A stretch of DNA of 64,000 bases from positions 62,001 to 126,000 of the forward strand of contig NZ_JABBND010000002.1 in NCBI RefSeq assembly GCF_012933465.1. Reading direction: 5' to 3'. Source of the stretch: Actinomycetospora sp. TBRC 11914 (GTDB taxonomy: Bacteria; Actinomycetota; Actinomycetes; Mycobacteriales; Pseudonocardiaceae). This document shows positions 31,501 through 40,175 of the stretch, in pieces; positions within the stretch are counted from its first letter, which is position 1, and every line of letters starts with the position of its first letter. A model generated the notes under the pieces. That model was not told where the DNA came from. It searched no databases and saw only the letters and a list, made by a program, of their open reading frames with translations. Position numbers and translations under genes: made by a program.

Positions 31501-32329
31501 CGGCGGTCGGGGCCTCCCGGCGGGCGTGGGCGGTCAGGAAGGGGTCGAGCGCCGCGTTGAGCTCGTCGGGGCGCTCCAGCCACACCAGGTGCCCGGCGTC
31601 CGTGATCGTCTCGAGCCGCGCCCCGGGGACCGCCTCGGCGACCGCGCGGTTGTACCAGGGCAGCGTGATGAGGTCCTGGTCGCCGTGCACCACCAGGCAC
31701 GGCGTGGTGATCGACGCCAGCCGGTCGCGGGTCTCGTGGGACAGGTCGGCCCGGAAGTGGGCGGCCGTCCCGGCGGTGTCCCGCGAGGTGTGGGCGGCGA
31801 GCAGCGACTCGACGCGGGCCTGCCGGTCCGGCTCGCGGTCGACCACCGCGGGCGCGGACATCCAGAAGGCGAACTGCGCGAACACATCGAGCGGACCGTG
31901 CTCCAGCGCGTAGACCCGCGAGGCGAAGTGGCGGCGGATGTGGTGCTCGCGCGCGGTGGACGACCAGGTCGCGACGAGGCCGAGCGCGGCGACGAGGTCC
32001 GGCCGGGCCAGGGCGAGCTCCTGCGCGACGGCCGACCCCAGCGAGAGACCGACCACGGCGGCCGGCCCGACGCCCAGGTCGTCCATCCACCCCGCGACGT
32101 CGGCGGCGAGCCGGGCGACGGTCAGGCCGGCGAGGTCCCCGGTGGATCCGGCGCCGCGCAGGTCCACGGTGAGGCAGCGGAAGCGGTCGGCGAAGTGGGC
32201 CACCTGCGGGGCCCAGCTGCTGCCGCGCAGCCCGGTCCCGGGGATCCAGACGATCGGCGGCCCGTCCCCGGTCTCCTCGTGGTGGACCGTGACCGGGTCC
32301 GACTGCGCGCCGCAGGATGTGGTGGGCAC
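31490..32329 (-). CDS. Alpha/beta hydrolase
   Basis: 279 residues. Oxyanion strand PPIVWIPGTGLRGSSWAPQV, nucleophile elbow VVGLSLGSAVAQELAL (Ser about residue 110), acid in LVVHGDQDLITLPWYN and His in ITDAGHLVWLERPDELNAAL. Closest in layout to 3-oxoadipate enol-lactonase or lipase-like esterases. GTG at 32329 has GGAGGA about 5 bases upstream on the minus strand; in-frame extensions upstream lack a ribosome site. Divergent from the large regulator gene; may belong to the same catabolic function. Confidence 0.85.
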   Translation of the reverse strand: MPTTSCGAQSDPVTVHHEETGDGPPIVWIPGTGLRGSSWAPQVAHFADRFRCLTVDLRGAGSTGDLAGLTVARLAADVAGWMDDLGVGPAAVVGLSLGSAVAQELALARPDLVAALGLVATWSSTAREHHIRRHFASRVYALEHGPLDVFAQFAFWMSAPAVVDREPDRQARVESLLAAHTSRDTAGTAAHFRADLSHETRDRLASITTPCLVVHGDQDLITLPWYNRAVAEAVPGARLETITDAGHLVWLERPDELNAALDPFLTAHARREAPTAVTS

Positions 32330-32444
32330 GACGTCCTCCGTCCGTCTCGGGGACGGTGACGGTAACGCGGGCGTTGCACGTCGCCGGGAGACTGCGTGAA
32401 CGTCGGCGAAACGGGGGCCAGCGGGGGCGGGACCGGGAGGAGCC

Positions 32445-35400
32445 GTGGTGGACAGTCCGGAGTGGGTCATCCAGCGCAAGATCGTGCCCCCGCGCCCGGA
32501 CACGACGGCGACACCCCGGCCGCGGGTGTCCGCGCTGCTGGCCCGGCTGCTCGAGGCCCACCGGCTGGTGTTCGTCTACGCCTCGGCCGGCGCGGGCAAG
32601 ACGACCGCGGTGCTGCACGCCGCGGCGCAGATCGGGCGGCCGCTCGCCTGGCTGGACCTCGACACCACCGACGTCGCCACCGGGCGCCTGCTGGTCTACC
32701 TCGAGGCCGCGCTGGCGCGGCAGGTGCCGACGGTGCGCGGCATCGCGAGCGGCGCGCTCGCCGCGAACCTCGCCCACCCCGAGGTGGCCGGCCTGCTCGC
32801 CGAGGCGGTCGGCGACAGCGAGGTCATGGTCGTGGTCGACGACGCCGAGCGGCTCGCCGACTCCCCGGCGGCGCTCGCCGTCCTCGGGGCGTTCGCCCGC
32901 TACCTCCCCGAGTCCGCGCGGCTCGTGCTGCTCAGCCGTGTCGAGCTGCGCTTCTCCACCGTGCTCGACACCTCCCCGTGGGTCGCCGCGGTGGGGGAGG
33001 AGGACCTGGCCCTCACCGTCGGGGAGGCGACGGCGGCCCTCGCCCGCACCGGACGCACCGACGTCGACCCGGTCGAGGCCCTCATCGAGACCGGCGGCTG
33101 GCTCACCGGGGTGCTGTTCGAGGCGTGGCGCTCGCAGGACCACGTCATCGGGCTCGGCGGCGAGGCCGACCCGCTGCACGGCTACCTGTCGACCCAGATC
33201 CTCGGCCAGCTCGACGAGGCGGACCGGGAGTTCCTGGTGACCACCGCCGTGCTGGAGGAGGTCACCGCGGCCCACGCCGAGGCGCTGGGCCTCGCCGCGG
33301 CGTCGTCGCGTCTGCACGCGCTGCGCGGTCGGCGCCTGCCGGTGAGCTGGGACGGGGCGGGCACCCGGCTGCGCTGCCACCCGCGGTTCCGGGAGTTCCT
33401 CCTGCGCCGGCTGGCGTGGCGCGGGGAGGACGAGCTGCGCCGGCTGCGTCGGGCCCACGCGGAGCTCCTGCTGGCCGCCGGCCACGACGAGGAGGCGGTC
33501 GAGGAGCTGCTCGCCGCGCAGTGCCTCGAGCGGGCCGTCGCGGTCGTCTCCCCGGTCCTCGAGCGCCTCATCGAGCGCACCGACTTCCGGCTGGCCGAGC
33601 GGTGGCTGGCCCGGCTCGACCCGGTGCGCCGCGAGCACCACGGGGAGCTGGCGGGCGCCGAGCTCATGCTGGCCGTGGTCCGCGAGGACTTCGCGGCCGG
33701 GGTGCGCCTGGCCGACCGGCTCGCCGCGAGCGGGCACCGCGACGAGCTGGCGAAGAGCTCCGGCCGGGCCGCGGCGCTGATGGCGTGGTGCTACCTGCAC
33801 GCGGGCCGCCCGGCCGACATGCAGGCGGTCATCGAGTCCGCCGTCCCCGGGCCGGACGTCGACGCGGCGCGCTACGCGATGCGCCTGGTCGACACCGAGC
33901 GCAGCTCCTCGGACGAGGTCGATCCCTCCCTCGGCGCGCTGACCGGTGGCCCGATGGACGCGCTGGTGATGCGGGCGCACTTCGACCTCGGACGGCTGGG
34001 GGACATGGGCAGCCGGCCCGCCTCGCCCTGGGCGGTCCGGGCCGCCGAGTCCTGGCGGGTCAGCGGGCTGCTCGCGACCGGCCGGACCGCCGAGGCCTTC
34101 GAGCTCTACCACCGCCTCGTCGACACCGGTGCCGGCGGCTCGGGGGAGCACAGCGTCTGGCTCGAGGGGCTCGTCGGGCCGCGGTTGATGGCCGAGATCG
34201 GCGAGCCCGACGCGGCGTGGCGGCTGCTGCGCGAGGGCCGCGCCCGCATCGCCGCGACCGGCTCGGCGCTGTTCGAGGTCTACAGCCGGGGCATCGAGGT
34301 CGAGCTCGAGCTGCGGCTGCACGACGACCCGGCGGCGGCGCGGCGGGCGCTGCACCAGGTCGCCGAGCACCCGATCGGGCGGGGCTACGCGCTCGTGGCC
34401 GAGCACGTGGAGATGCTGCGCGGCCGGATCGCGCTGGCCGAGCGGGAGCCGGCCGCCGCGGCGGTCCGCCTGCGCCGTGCGGTGGCGGGGATGCGGCACG
34501 GCGGGCGGCTGCTCTACCTCCCCGCGGCCGCGGTCTACCTCGCCGAGGCCGCCTGGCGCAGCGGCGACGAGGACGGCGCCGACGCCGCGGCCGACGTCGC
34601 GCTCGCCGCCGCCCGCGGGCAGGGGTCGGTGCACGGGCTGCTGTCGGCCCTCGCCGAGTTCCCCGACGTCCTCGCCCGCCGTCTCGACCTCGAGGTCGAC
34701 GCGGACTCGCCCTGGCACGAGCTCGGCCGCGCCCTGCGCACCCGGGTCGAGGGACTGGACGACCTCATCGGGTCGGCGGTGCACGTCGCCGAGTTCGGGC
34801 GGACGGCGATCACCCTCGACGGCCGCGAGGTCAAGCCGCGGCTGGCCAAGAGCGTCGAGCTGCTCGCCCACCTCGCCACCCGGGGCGACGCCGAAGCCGT
34901 CGGCCGGCCCGAGCTGCTCGGCGCCCTGTTCGAGGGAAGGCGCGACGAGTCGGCCACCTCCTACCTGCGCCAGGCGATCCTGCACCTGCGCAAGGTGCTC
35001 CCGGACGTCGTCGGGACGGTGGACGGCTCGCCCGGGGCGCTGCGCCTGTGTCCCGGGGTCCGGGTCACCACGGAGTCCCGCCGCGTCGTCGCCCTCGTCG
35101 CCCAGGCCACCACGCGACGCGGCGAGGAGCGGCTGCGCCTGCTGCTCGACGCGCTGGAGCTGGTGGACCGCGGCCCGTACCTGCCGGGCCTGCGCTCGGC
35201 GTGGGTGGAGGAGCGGCGGCTGCAGCTGGCCGAGATCACCAAGGACGTGCGCTTCGAGGCCGCCGAGGCGGCCTTCGCGACCGGGGGGCTGCGCCGGGCC
35301 GAGGAGCTGCTCGACGAGGTCCTGCGGGCCGACCCCGCCCGGGAGGCCGGCTGGCGGCTGCGGATGCGGCTGGCCCACGCCCACGGCGACCCGGACCGGG

Positions 35401-35498
35401 TGCTCGCGGCCTACCGCTCCTGCGAGCGGGCCCTCGGGGAGCTCGGGGCGCAGCCCTCGGCCACCACCGTCGCCCTCCTGCGGGACCTGCGACGCTGA
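32445..35498 (+). CDS. Large STAND-ATPase / TPR / winged-helix-BTAD transcriptional regulator
   Basis: 1017 residues. N-terminal MalT-like NTPase: Walker A ASAGAGKTTAV (Lys52), Walker B VMVVVDDAERL (about 130), sensor LVLLSRVELRF. Residues about 300-770 are TPR-like helical repeats (AWCYLHAGRPADMQAVIES and similar). Unlike MalT, the C-terminus (about 779-1017) is an OmpR-type winged helix (GREVKPRLAKSVELLAHLAT, LRQAILHLRKVLPDVVGTV) followed by a BTAD domain (AYRSCERALGELGAQPSATT), the SARP arrangement. GTG at 32445 with GGAGGA 4 bases before. Stands 136 bases before the eleven-gene catabolic operon, on the same strand, so it is its likely activator. ATP and a ligand presumably switch it. Confidence 0.88.
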   Translation: MVDSPEWVIQRKIVPPRPDTTATPRPRVSALLARLLEAHRLVFVYASAGAGKTTAVLHAAAQIGRPLAWLDLDTTDVATGRLLVYLEAALARQVPTVRGIASGALAANLAHPEVAGLLAEAVGDSEVMVVVDDAERLADSPAALAVLGAFARYLPESARLVLLSRVELRFSTVLDTSPWVAAVGEEDLALTVGEATAALARTGRTDVDPVEALIETGGWLTGVLFEAWRSQDHVIGLGGEADPLHGYLSTQILGQLDEADREFLVTTAVLEEVTAAHAEALGLAAASSRLHALRGRRLPVSWDGAGTRLRCHPRFREFLLRRLAWRGEDELRRLRRAHAELLLAAGHDEEAVEELLAAQCLERAVAVVSPVLERLIERTDFRLAERWLARLDPVRREHHGELAGAELMLAVVREDFAAGVRLADRLAASGHRDELAKSSGRAAALMAWCYLHAGRPADMQAVIESAVPGPDVDAARYAMRLVDTERSSSDEVDPSLGALTGGPMDALVMRAHFDLGRLGDMGSRPASPWAVRAAESWRVSGLLATGRTAEAFELYHRLVDTGAGGSGEHSVWLEGLVGPRLMAEIGEPDAAWRLLREGRARIAATGSALFEVYSRGIEVELELRLHDDPAAARRALHQVAEHPIGRGYALVAEHVEMLRGRIALAEREPAAAAVRLRRAVAGMRHGGRLLYLPAAAVYLAEAAWRSGDEDGADAAADVALAAARGQGSVHGLLSALAEFPDVLARRLDLEVDADSPWHELGRALRTRVEGLDDLIGSAVHVAEFGRTAITLDGREVKPRLAKSVELLAHLATRGDAEAVGRPELLGALFEGRRDESATSYLRQAILHLRKVLPDVVGTVDGSPGALRLCPGVRVTTESRRVVALVAQATTRRGEERLRLLLDALELVDRGPYLPGLRSAWVEERRLQLAEITKDVRFEAAEAAFATGGLRRAEELLDEVLRADPAREAGWRLRMRLAHAHGDPDRVLAAYRSCERALGELGAQPSATTVALLRDLRR

Positions 35499-35634
35499 TC
35501 ACGCCCCCGGCGGGTTTCGGTGGTTTCGGCGCCGTTCACGGCCGTCCTTCCGGCGCCCGGCCCCGGCCGGTCAGTCTCCTCGGCGACATCCGCGACCGAC
35601 CGGAGCCGCGGACCGATCCCGGGGAGCACCGCGC

Positions 35635-37062
35635 ATGCCGTCCACCTGGCTGCTCATCGCGAACGGCACCGTCGTCGACGGCGCCGGCAACCCGCCCGTG
35701 CCGAACGCCTCGGTGCTGGTGCGCGACGGACGCATCCACGACGTCGGCCCCCACGTCACCCGCGACGCGGTGCCGCGGGGCGAGACCCTCCGCGAGCTCG
35801 ACGCCACCGGGAAGACCGTGATGCCCGGCCTCGTCGACGCCCACTGCCACATGACCTACGGCGAGAGCCGGTCCGAGGAGGAGATCGACCTCTACACCAG
35901 CCCCGAGTCGCGCACCCTCAAGGCGGCGTTCCACGCCCAGAAGGTGCTGCGCTCCGGCGTCACCGGCATCTCCCAGCCCGGCGGCAGCTACTACATCGGG
36001 GTGGCGCTGCGCGAGGCGATCGCCGACGGCATCGTCCAAGGCCCGCGCATGACCTCGGCCGGGCGCTACCTCTCGACGAGCAACGGCCTCACCGACTGGT
36101 ACCCCGACGGGGTCGGCGTCCCCGAGGGCTCGATCGGGATCGTCCACAACCGGCTCGACGACATGATCGACGAGGTCCGCCACCAGGCCAAGAACGGCGT
36201 CGACCTCATCAAGCTGGCCGACAGCCCCTACGGCGACTTCCAGGCGTTCACCACCCACGAGATGACGGTGCTCGCCGACCTCGCCCACCAGCTCGGCAAG
36301 AAGATCACCATCCACGCCCGCGGCTCGGCGGAGGTCGACGCCGCCGTCACCGCCGGCATGGACTGGATCATGCACGGCAACATCATGGACGAGGCCACCG
36401 TCGACCACCTGGCCGCGTCGGGCATCCCGCTGGTGCCGACCCTGCTGCTGCTGGCCAACGCCGGCGACTGGGGCCACCTCGTCGGCGCGCCCGTGCCGCT
36501 GCGCGACGGGATGAAGCGCATGCTCGAGGTCTCGGCGGACTCGCTGCACCGGGCCCACGCGGCCGGCGTCCCGATGGTGCTCGGCACCGACAGCGGCTTC
36601 TCCCTCAGCCCGTACGGCGTCTGGCACGCCCGCGAGCTGGACCTGCTCATGCGCTACGCCGGGCTCACCGCGCTCGAGGCCATCCAGGCCGGGACGAGCA
36701 ACGGCGCGCAGATGCTGGGGCTCGCCGGCGAGATCGGCACCGTCGCGCCGGGCATGATCGCCGACCTGCTGGTGGTCGACGGCGACCCGGTCGCCGACAT
36801 CACCGTCCTGCAGCGGCGCGAGGCCATCGAGACCGTGATCCAGGACGGCGCGGTGGTGACCTTCGACGAGGAGGCCATCGCCCGCTCCTGGCCCCACGAG
36901 CGCGGCATCGGCTACTCGGTCACCGACCTCACCTACGACGTCGTGCACGGCGCCGATCCCCGCGATCTCCCCGCCCCGGACCAGTTCCGCTACTCCGCCG
37001 AGCAGGCCGGAGACCTCGTCTCCGACATGCGCCGCCGCGAGCGCTCCGTCCAGACCTCCTGA
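35635..37062 (+). CDS. Metal-dependent amidohydrolase (imidazolonepropionase-like)
   Basis: 475 residues. Composite-domain start LLIANGTVVDGAGNPPVPNA, then PGLVDAHCHMTYGESRSEEE (HxH motif about 65-67), DLIKLADSP (bridging-Lys position about 200), ITIHARGSAEVD, IMHGNIMDEATVDHLA (metal His) and MVLGTDSGFSL (metal Asp about 324), ending IADLLVVDGDPVADITVLQR. Hydrolyses cyclic amides, amidines or deaminates; similar proteins act on dipeptides or heterocycles. ATG at 35635 with GGGGAG 8 bases upstream. First gene of the block; no canonical promoter seen in the 136 bases before it. Precise substrate unknown. Confidence 0.87.
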   Translation: MPSTWLLIANGTVVDGAGNPPVPNASVLVRDGRIHDVGPHVTRDAVPRGETLRELDATGKTVMPGLVDAHCHMTYGESRSEEEIDLYTSPESRTLKAAFHAQKVLRSGVTGISQPGGSYYIGVALREAIADGIVQGPRMTSAGRYLSTSNGLTDWYPDGVGVPEGSIGIVHNRLDDMIDEVRHQAKNGVDLIKLADSPYGDFQAFTTHEMTVLADLAHQLGKKITIHARGSAEVDAAVTAGMDWIMHGNIMDEATVDHLAASGIPLVPTLLLLANAGDWGHLVGAPVPLRDGMKRMLEVSADSLHRAHAAGVPMVLGTDSGFSLSPYGVWHARELDLLMRYAGLTALEAIQAGTSNGAQMLGLAGEIGTVAPGMIADLLVVDGDPVADITVLQRREAIETVIQDGAVVTFDEEAIARSWPHERGIGYSVTDLTYDVVHGADPRDLPAPDQFRYSAEQAGDLVSDMRRRERSVQTS

Positions 37063-37129
37063 CCCTCCCCGAACAGCGCCGTTCCCCGCTCGTCCCACCA
37101 CCCCTGCGCGACCACGAGAGAGGTACGAC

Positions 37130-38524
37130 ATGTCCACCAGCGAGGAACTGTCGGAGGAGGGGCTCGAGGACATCGAGCTCGTCGACGAGAAACCGTTGTC
37201 GTGGTTCGACGTCTCGGCCATCGGCACCGGCGAGATGCTGTTCACCGCGGGGTGGGCGTGGATCGTCTACACCGCGTCGTCCTACGGGATCCTCTGGACG
37301 CTGCTGGGCTTCCTCGGCGGCGTCGTGGTCATCCACACCGCCTGGTGGCTCTACCGCGAGATGATCACCGCGGTGCCCGAGCCCGGCTCGCTCCAGTCCT
37401 ACGCCCGCGAGGCGGGCGTGTTCTCCCTCGGGACGTCCTACCTCATCCTCTACGCCCCGGTGTACGGCGCGTTCATGTGGCTCGAGCTGCTGATCGCCGA
37501 CGAGCTGCTGGCGCTGCTGTTCCCGGCGGTGCCCTCCGGGATCTGGCCCTACGTCGTGCTCGTGCCGGTCATGGCGCTCAACCTGCTCGGCCACCAGATC
37601 ACCGGCAAGGTGCAGTCGGCGCTCGTCGTCATCACCCTCGTCGCCGACATCGTGCTCGCGGTCGCCGTCGGCGTCCTCATCGCCAACACCGACTCGTTCG
37701 CGCTGAACTGGCCCTCGCCGACCCCCATCGACTTCTGGACGTTCTTCACCGTCACCGGGCTCTGGCTCGGGATCATGGCCGGGATCATGGAGGTGCAGCA
37801 GGTCCTCGTCGACGAGTGGCGGGACTTCGGCCGCTCCCGCGACGTCGGGCTGCTCTCGGCCGCCTGGCAGCTGTGGATCCGCCAGATCCCGCTCGCGGTC
37901 GGGGTGCTCTCCAGCCTCCCGCTCGCCGCGCTCGCCGTCATGCCGGTCCCGACCATCGGCGTCGTCGAGGCCAAGTTCGGCCACAGCGCGCTGTTCTACC
38001 TGGCGCTGTTCGCGATGCTCGTCGCCACCTACACCACGCTGTCGGTCTACTTCATGGGCATGGGTCGGATCCTGGCCCTCTACTCCCAGCAGGGCGCGCT
38101 GCCGCGGGCCGTCGGGCGGTACTCCCGGCGCTCGGTGCCCTGGGTGGCGATCATCGTCCTGGGTCTCTTCGCCCTCATCGGTGCCTACGTCTCGGACTTC
38201 ACCTTCGTGTCCCACGTGCTGTCGACCTGGTCGACGACGCTCTACTTCGTGGTCGCGCTGGTCTACCTCCTCCTGCGGCGGCGCACCGACCTCGACCGGC
38301 CGCTGGTCGCCCGCTTCGGCACTCCGCTGGCCGTGTTCCTCCTGGTGCTCACCGCGCTCATCGGGATCGCCATCGCCATGACCGACTGGGCCGCCGCGCT
38401 CACCTGGGTGGCGCTGGTGGTGGTCCTCGTCCTCTACGACCGGTTCGTCGTGCCCCGGACCAAGCGCGGCTCCTTCTACCGCGAGCAGGTGCTGCGCCGC
38501 CGCACCTCGGCCGCCCGGCTCTGA
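37130..38524 (+). CDS. APC-superfamily permease
   Basis: 464 residues, about 12 TM helices with an acidic cytoplasmic N-terminus (EELSEEGLEDIELVDEK). TM1 AIGTGEMLFTAGWAWIVYTA has the unwound Gly-rich segment of the APC/LeuT fold; TM2 VVVIHTAWWLYREMITAVPE carries the PEPGS motif after it (PEPGSLQSYAREAG). A basic tail RTKRGSFYREQVLRRR ends it. Imports an amino acid, amide or heterocyclic base; within this operon, presumably the substrate. ATG at 37130 with GAGAGAGG about 9 bases upstream; 67 bases after the amidohydrolase. Confidence 0.87.
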   Translation: MSTSEELSEEGLEDIELVDEKPLSWFDVSAIGTGEMLFTAGWAWIVYTASSYGILWTLLGFLGGVVVIHTAWWLYREMITAVPEPGSLQSYAREAGVFSLGTSYLILYAPVYGAFMWLELLIADELLALLFPAVPSGIWPYVVLVPVMALNLLGHQITGKVQSALVVITLVADIVLAVAVGVLIANTDSFALNWPSPTPIDFWTFFTVTGLWLGIMAGIMEVQQVLVDEWRDFGRSRDVGLLSAAWQLWIRQIPLAVGVLSSLPLAALAVMPVPTIGVVEAKFGHSALFYLALFAMLVATYTTLSVYFMGMGRILALYSQQGALPRAVGRYSRRSVPWVAIIVLGLFALIGAYVSDFTFVSHVLSTWSTTLYFVVALVYLLLRRRTDLDRPLVARFGTPLAVFLLVLTALIGIAIAMTDWAAALTWVALVVVLVLYDRFVVPRTKRGSFYREQVLRRRTSAARL

Positions 38525-38570
38525 CCGGCGCCACCCCACGACGACCCCCACACGCACCGGAAGGGAACCC

Positions 38571-39701
38571 ATGGGCAAGGCCAGGCACGCGGAGATCGCG
38601 GGCGCCGGGCTCGGCGGGCTGGCCGTCGCGATCGCGCTCGCCCAGCACGGGTGGAGCGTCCGCGTCCACGAGCGGTCGGACCAGCTGCGCATGTTCGGCG
38701 CCGGCATCTGGCTCTGGGAGAACGGGCTCCGCTCGCTGGACGCCCTCGGCGTCGAGGCCGCGGCGACCAAGCGGGCGCAGCGCATCGAGTCGATGGTCGC
38801 CCGCGACCAGGAGGGCCGCCCGCTGCTGCACCGCTCGTTCGCCACGGGCGACCGGCTGCTCCTCCCGCCGCGGGCCGACCTGTACGACGCGCTGATCGCC
38901 CGGGCCGAGGAGCTGCACGTCGAGGTCGCCCTGCGGTCCACGGCCGTGGCGGCCACGGCGCACGGGGAGCTCGAGCTCGAGGACGGCACCCGCCACCGCG
39001 GCGACCTCGTGGTGGCCGCCGACGGGGTCTTCTCCCGGCTGCGGGAGACGCTGCTGCTGACCCGCCGGGTGGACTACCTCGAGGAGGGCTACACCCGGCT
39101 GCTCATCCCGCGCCTCCCGGAGGACTCGCCGACCGAGATCACCGAGTACTGGAGCGGCTCGCGGCGGCTGCTCTACGACCCGTGCACCGACGAGGTCAAC
39201 TACGTCTGCCTCTGCTGCCCGGTCGGCGACGAGGCCGGCCGCCGCGTGCCGGTGGACAAGGCCGGCTGGCTGGAGTCCTTCCCGACGCTCGGCGGGATCA
39301 TCGAGCGGATCGCCGACGGCGGCCGCTGGGACCGGGGGATGCGGGTCACGACCCGGGCGTGGTCGTCGGGCGTCGCCGCCGTCGTGGGCGACGCCGCCCA
39401 CGCCCAGCCGCCCAACCTCGGCCAGGGCGCCAACCTCACCTTCCAGAACGCGCTCTCGCTGGCCGAGTACCTCGAGCGCGCACCCGACGTGGCCGCGGGC
39501 CTCGCCCGCTGGGAGCGGGCCGAGCGCCCGCTGACCGACCACATCCAGCGCTGGACCGACCTCTACGGCCGGGTCGCGAGCGCCTGGCCCGACCGCTTCG
39601 CCCACCGGCGCAGCCAGGTCCTGGAGACCGTCACCCGCATCCCGTGGGTGGACCGGCAGATGAACAAGGCGGCCCGGCACCGGCCGGTCGGCGCCCGGTG
39701 A
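38571..39701 (+). CDS. FAD-dependent aromatic-hydroxylase-like monooxygenase
   Basis: 376 residues of the PHBH fold. ADP motif AEIAGAGLGGLAVAIALAQH (residues 7-26), DG motif DLVVAADGVFSRLRETLL (about 145), GD motif AAVVGDAAHAQPPNLGQGAN (about 268). Such single-component NAD(P)H enzymes add one oxygen to an activated (hydroxylated) ring, often leading to ring opening in N-heterocycle pathways. ATG at 38571 with GGAAGGGAA about 6 bases upstream. Between the permease and the SCP2-like gene, and upstream of the Mo hydroxylase it could follow in the pathway. Confidence 0.87.
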   Translation: MGKARHAEIAGAGLGGLAVAIALAQHGWSVRVHERSDQLRMFGAGIWLWENGLRSLDALGVEAAATKRAQRIESMVARDQEGRPLLHRSFATGDRLLLPPRADLYDALIARAEELHVEVALRSTAVAATAHGELELEDGTRHRGDLVVAADGVFSRLRETLLLTRRVDYLEEGYTRLLIPRLPEDSPTEITEYWSGSRRLLYDPCTDEVNYVCLCCPVGDEAGRRVPVDKAGWLESFPTLGGIIERIADGGRWDRGMRVTTRAWSSGVAAVVGDAAHAQPPNLGQGANLTFQNALSLAEYLERAPDVAAGLARWERAERPLTDHIQRWTDLYGRVASAWPDRFAHRRSQVLETVTRIPWVDRQMNKAARHRPVGAR

Positions 39702-39724
39702 CCCACGACGTGCAGGAGGCAGCG

Positions 39725-40132
39725 ATGACCGATCAGCGGGACCGGGCGACGGGGTATCTGCCGCGCCCGGAGACGATCACCCCGGAGTACATGCGCGACG
39801 TGCTCGACGAGTACTACGCGACGAAGTGGAACGCCAACCCGGACACCGTGGCCGCCGTCGCGAGCTGGCGGAACTGGCCGCTGGTCGTGCGCATGCCCGA
39901 CCTCAAGCAGGACTTCACCGTGCTCATCGACGCGGGCGTGGTCCAGCAGGTCTCGATCGGTCTCCCGGAACGTCCCCGCATCCTCACCGTGATGCTGGCC
40001 GACACGATGCAGCGGATCTACTACGACGAGACGACGTCGGCGATCGAGTCGATCTCCGGTCGCATCAAGATCCGTGGCAACGAGGTGGAGCGACGCCGGC
40101 TCCTCGCCGCCATCTCCTTCCTCACCTGGTGA
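39725..40132 (+). CDS. Small SCP2-like sterol-carrier-fold protein
   Basis: 135 residues. The pattern TVAAVASWRNWPLVVRMPDL, DFTVLIDAGVVQQVSIGLPE, RPRILTVMLADTMQRIYY and GRIKIRGNEVERRRLLAAIS follows the SCP2 ligand-binding fold (strand-strand-substrate pocket, then the G-x-x-K-x-x-G turn before the last helix). I call this moderately. Possible roles: carrying the hydrophobic substrate between enzymes. ATG at 39725 with CAGGAGGCAG about 6 bases upstream; 23 bases after the monooxygenase. Confidence 0.6.
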   Translation: MTDQRDRATGYLPRPETITPEYMRDVLDEYYATKWNANPDTVAAVASWRNWPLVVRMPDLKQDFTVLIDAGVVQQVSIGLPERPRILTVMLADTMQRIYYDETTSAIESISGRIKIRGNEVERRRLLAAISFLTW

Positions 40133-40175
40133 TCCGCGGACACCGCCCGCCCGCTCCCGCGCGAAAGGCACGCCC

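Noticed and set aside
31245-35384. 1379-codon minus-strand open frame
   Set aside because: It is the antisense of the large regulator; high GC keeps that frame open. Composition is Gly/Arg/Pro/Val noise with no domain, while the plus frame has clear P-loop, TPR and BTAD.
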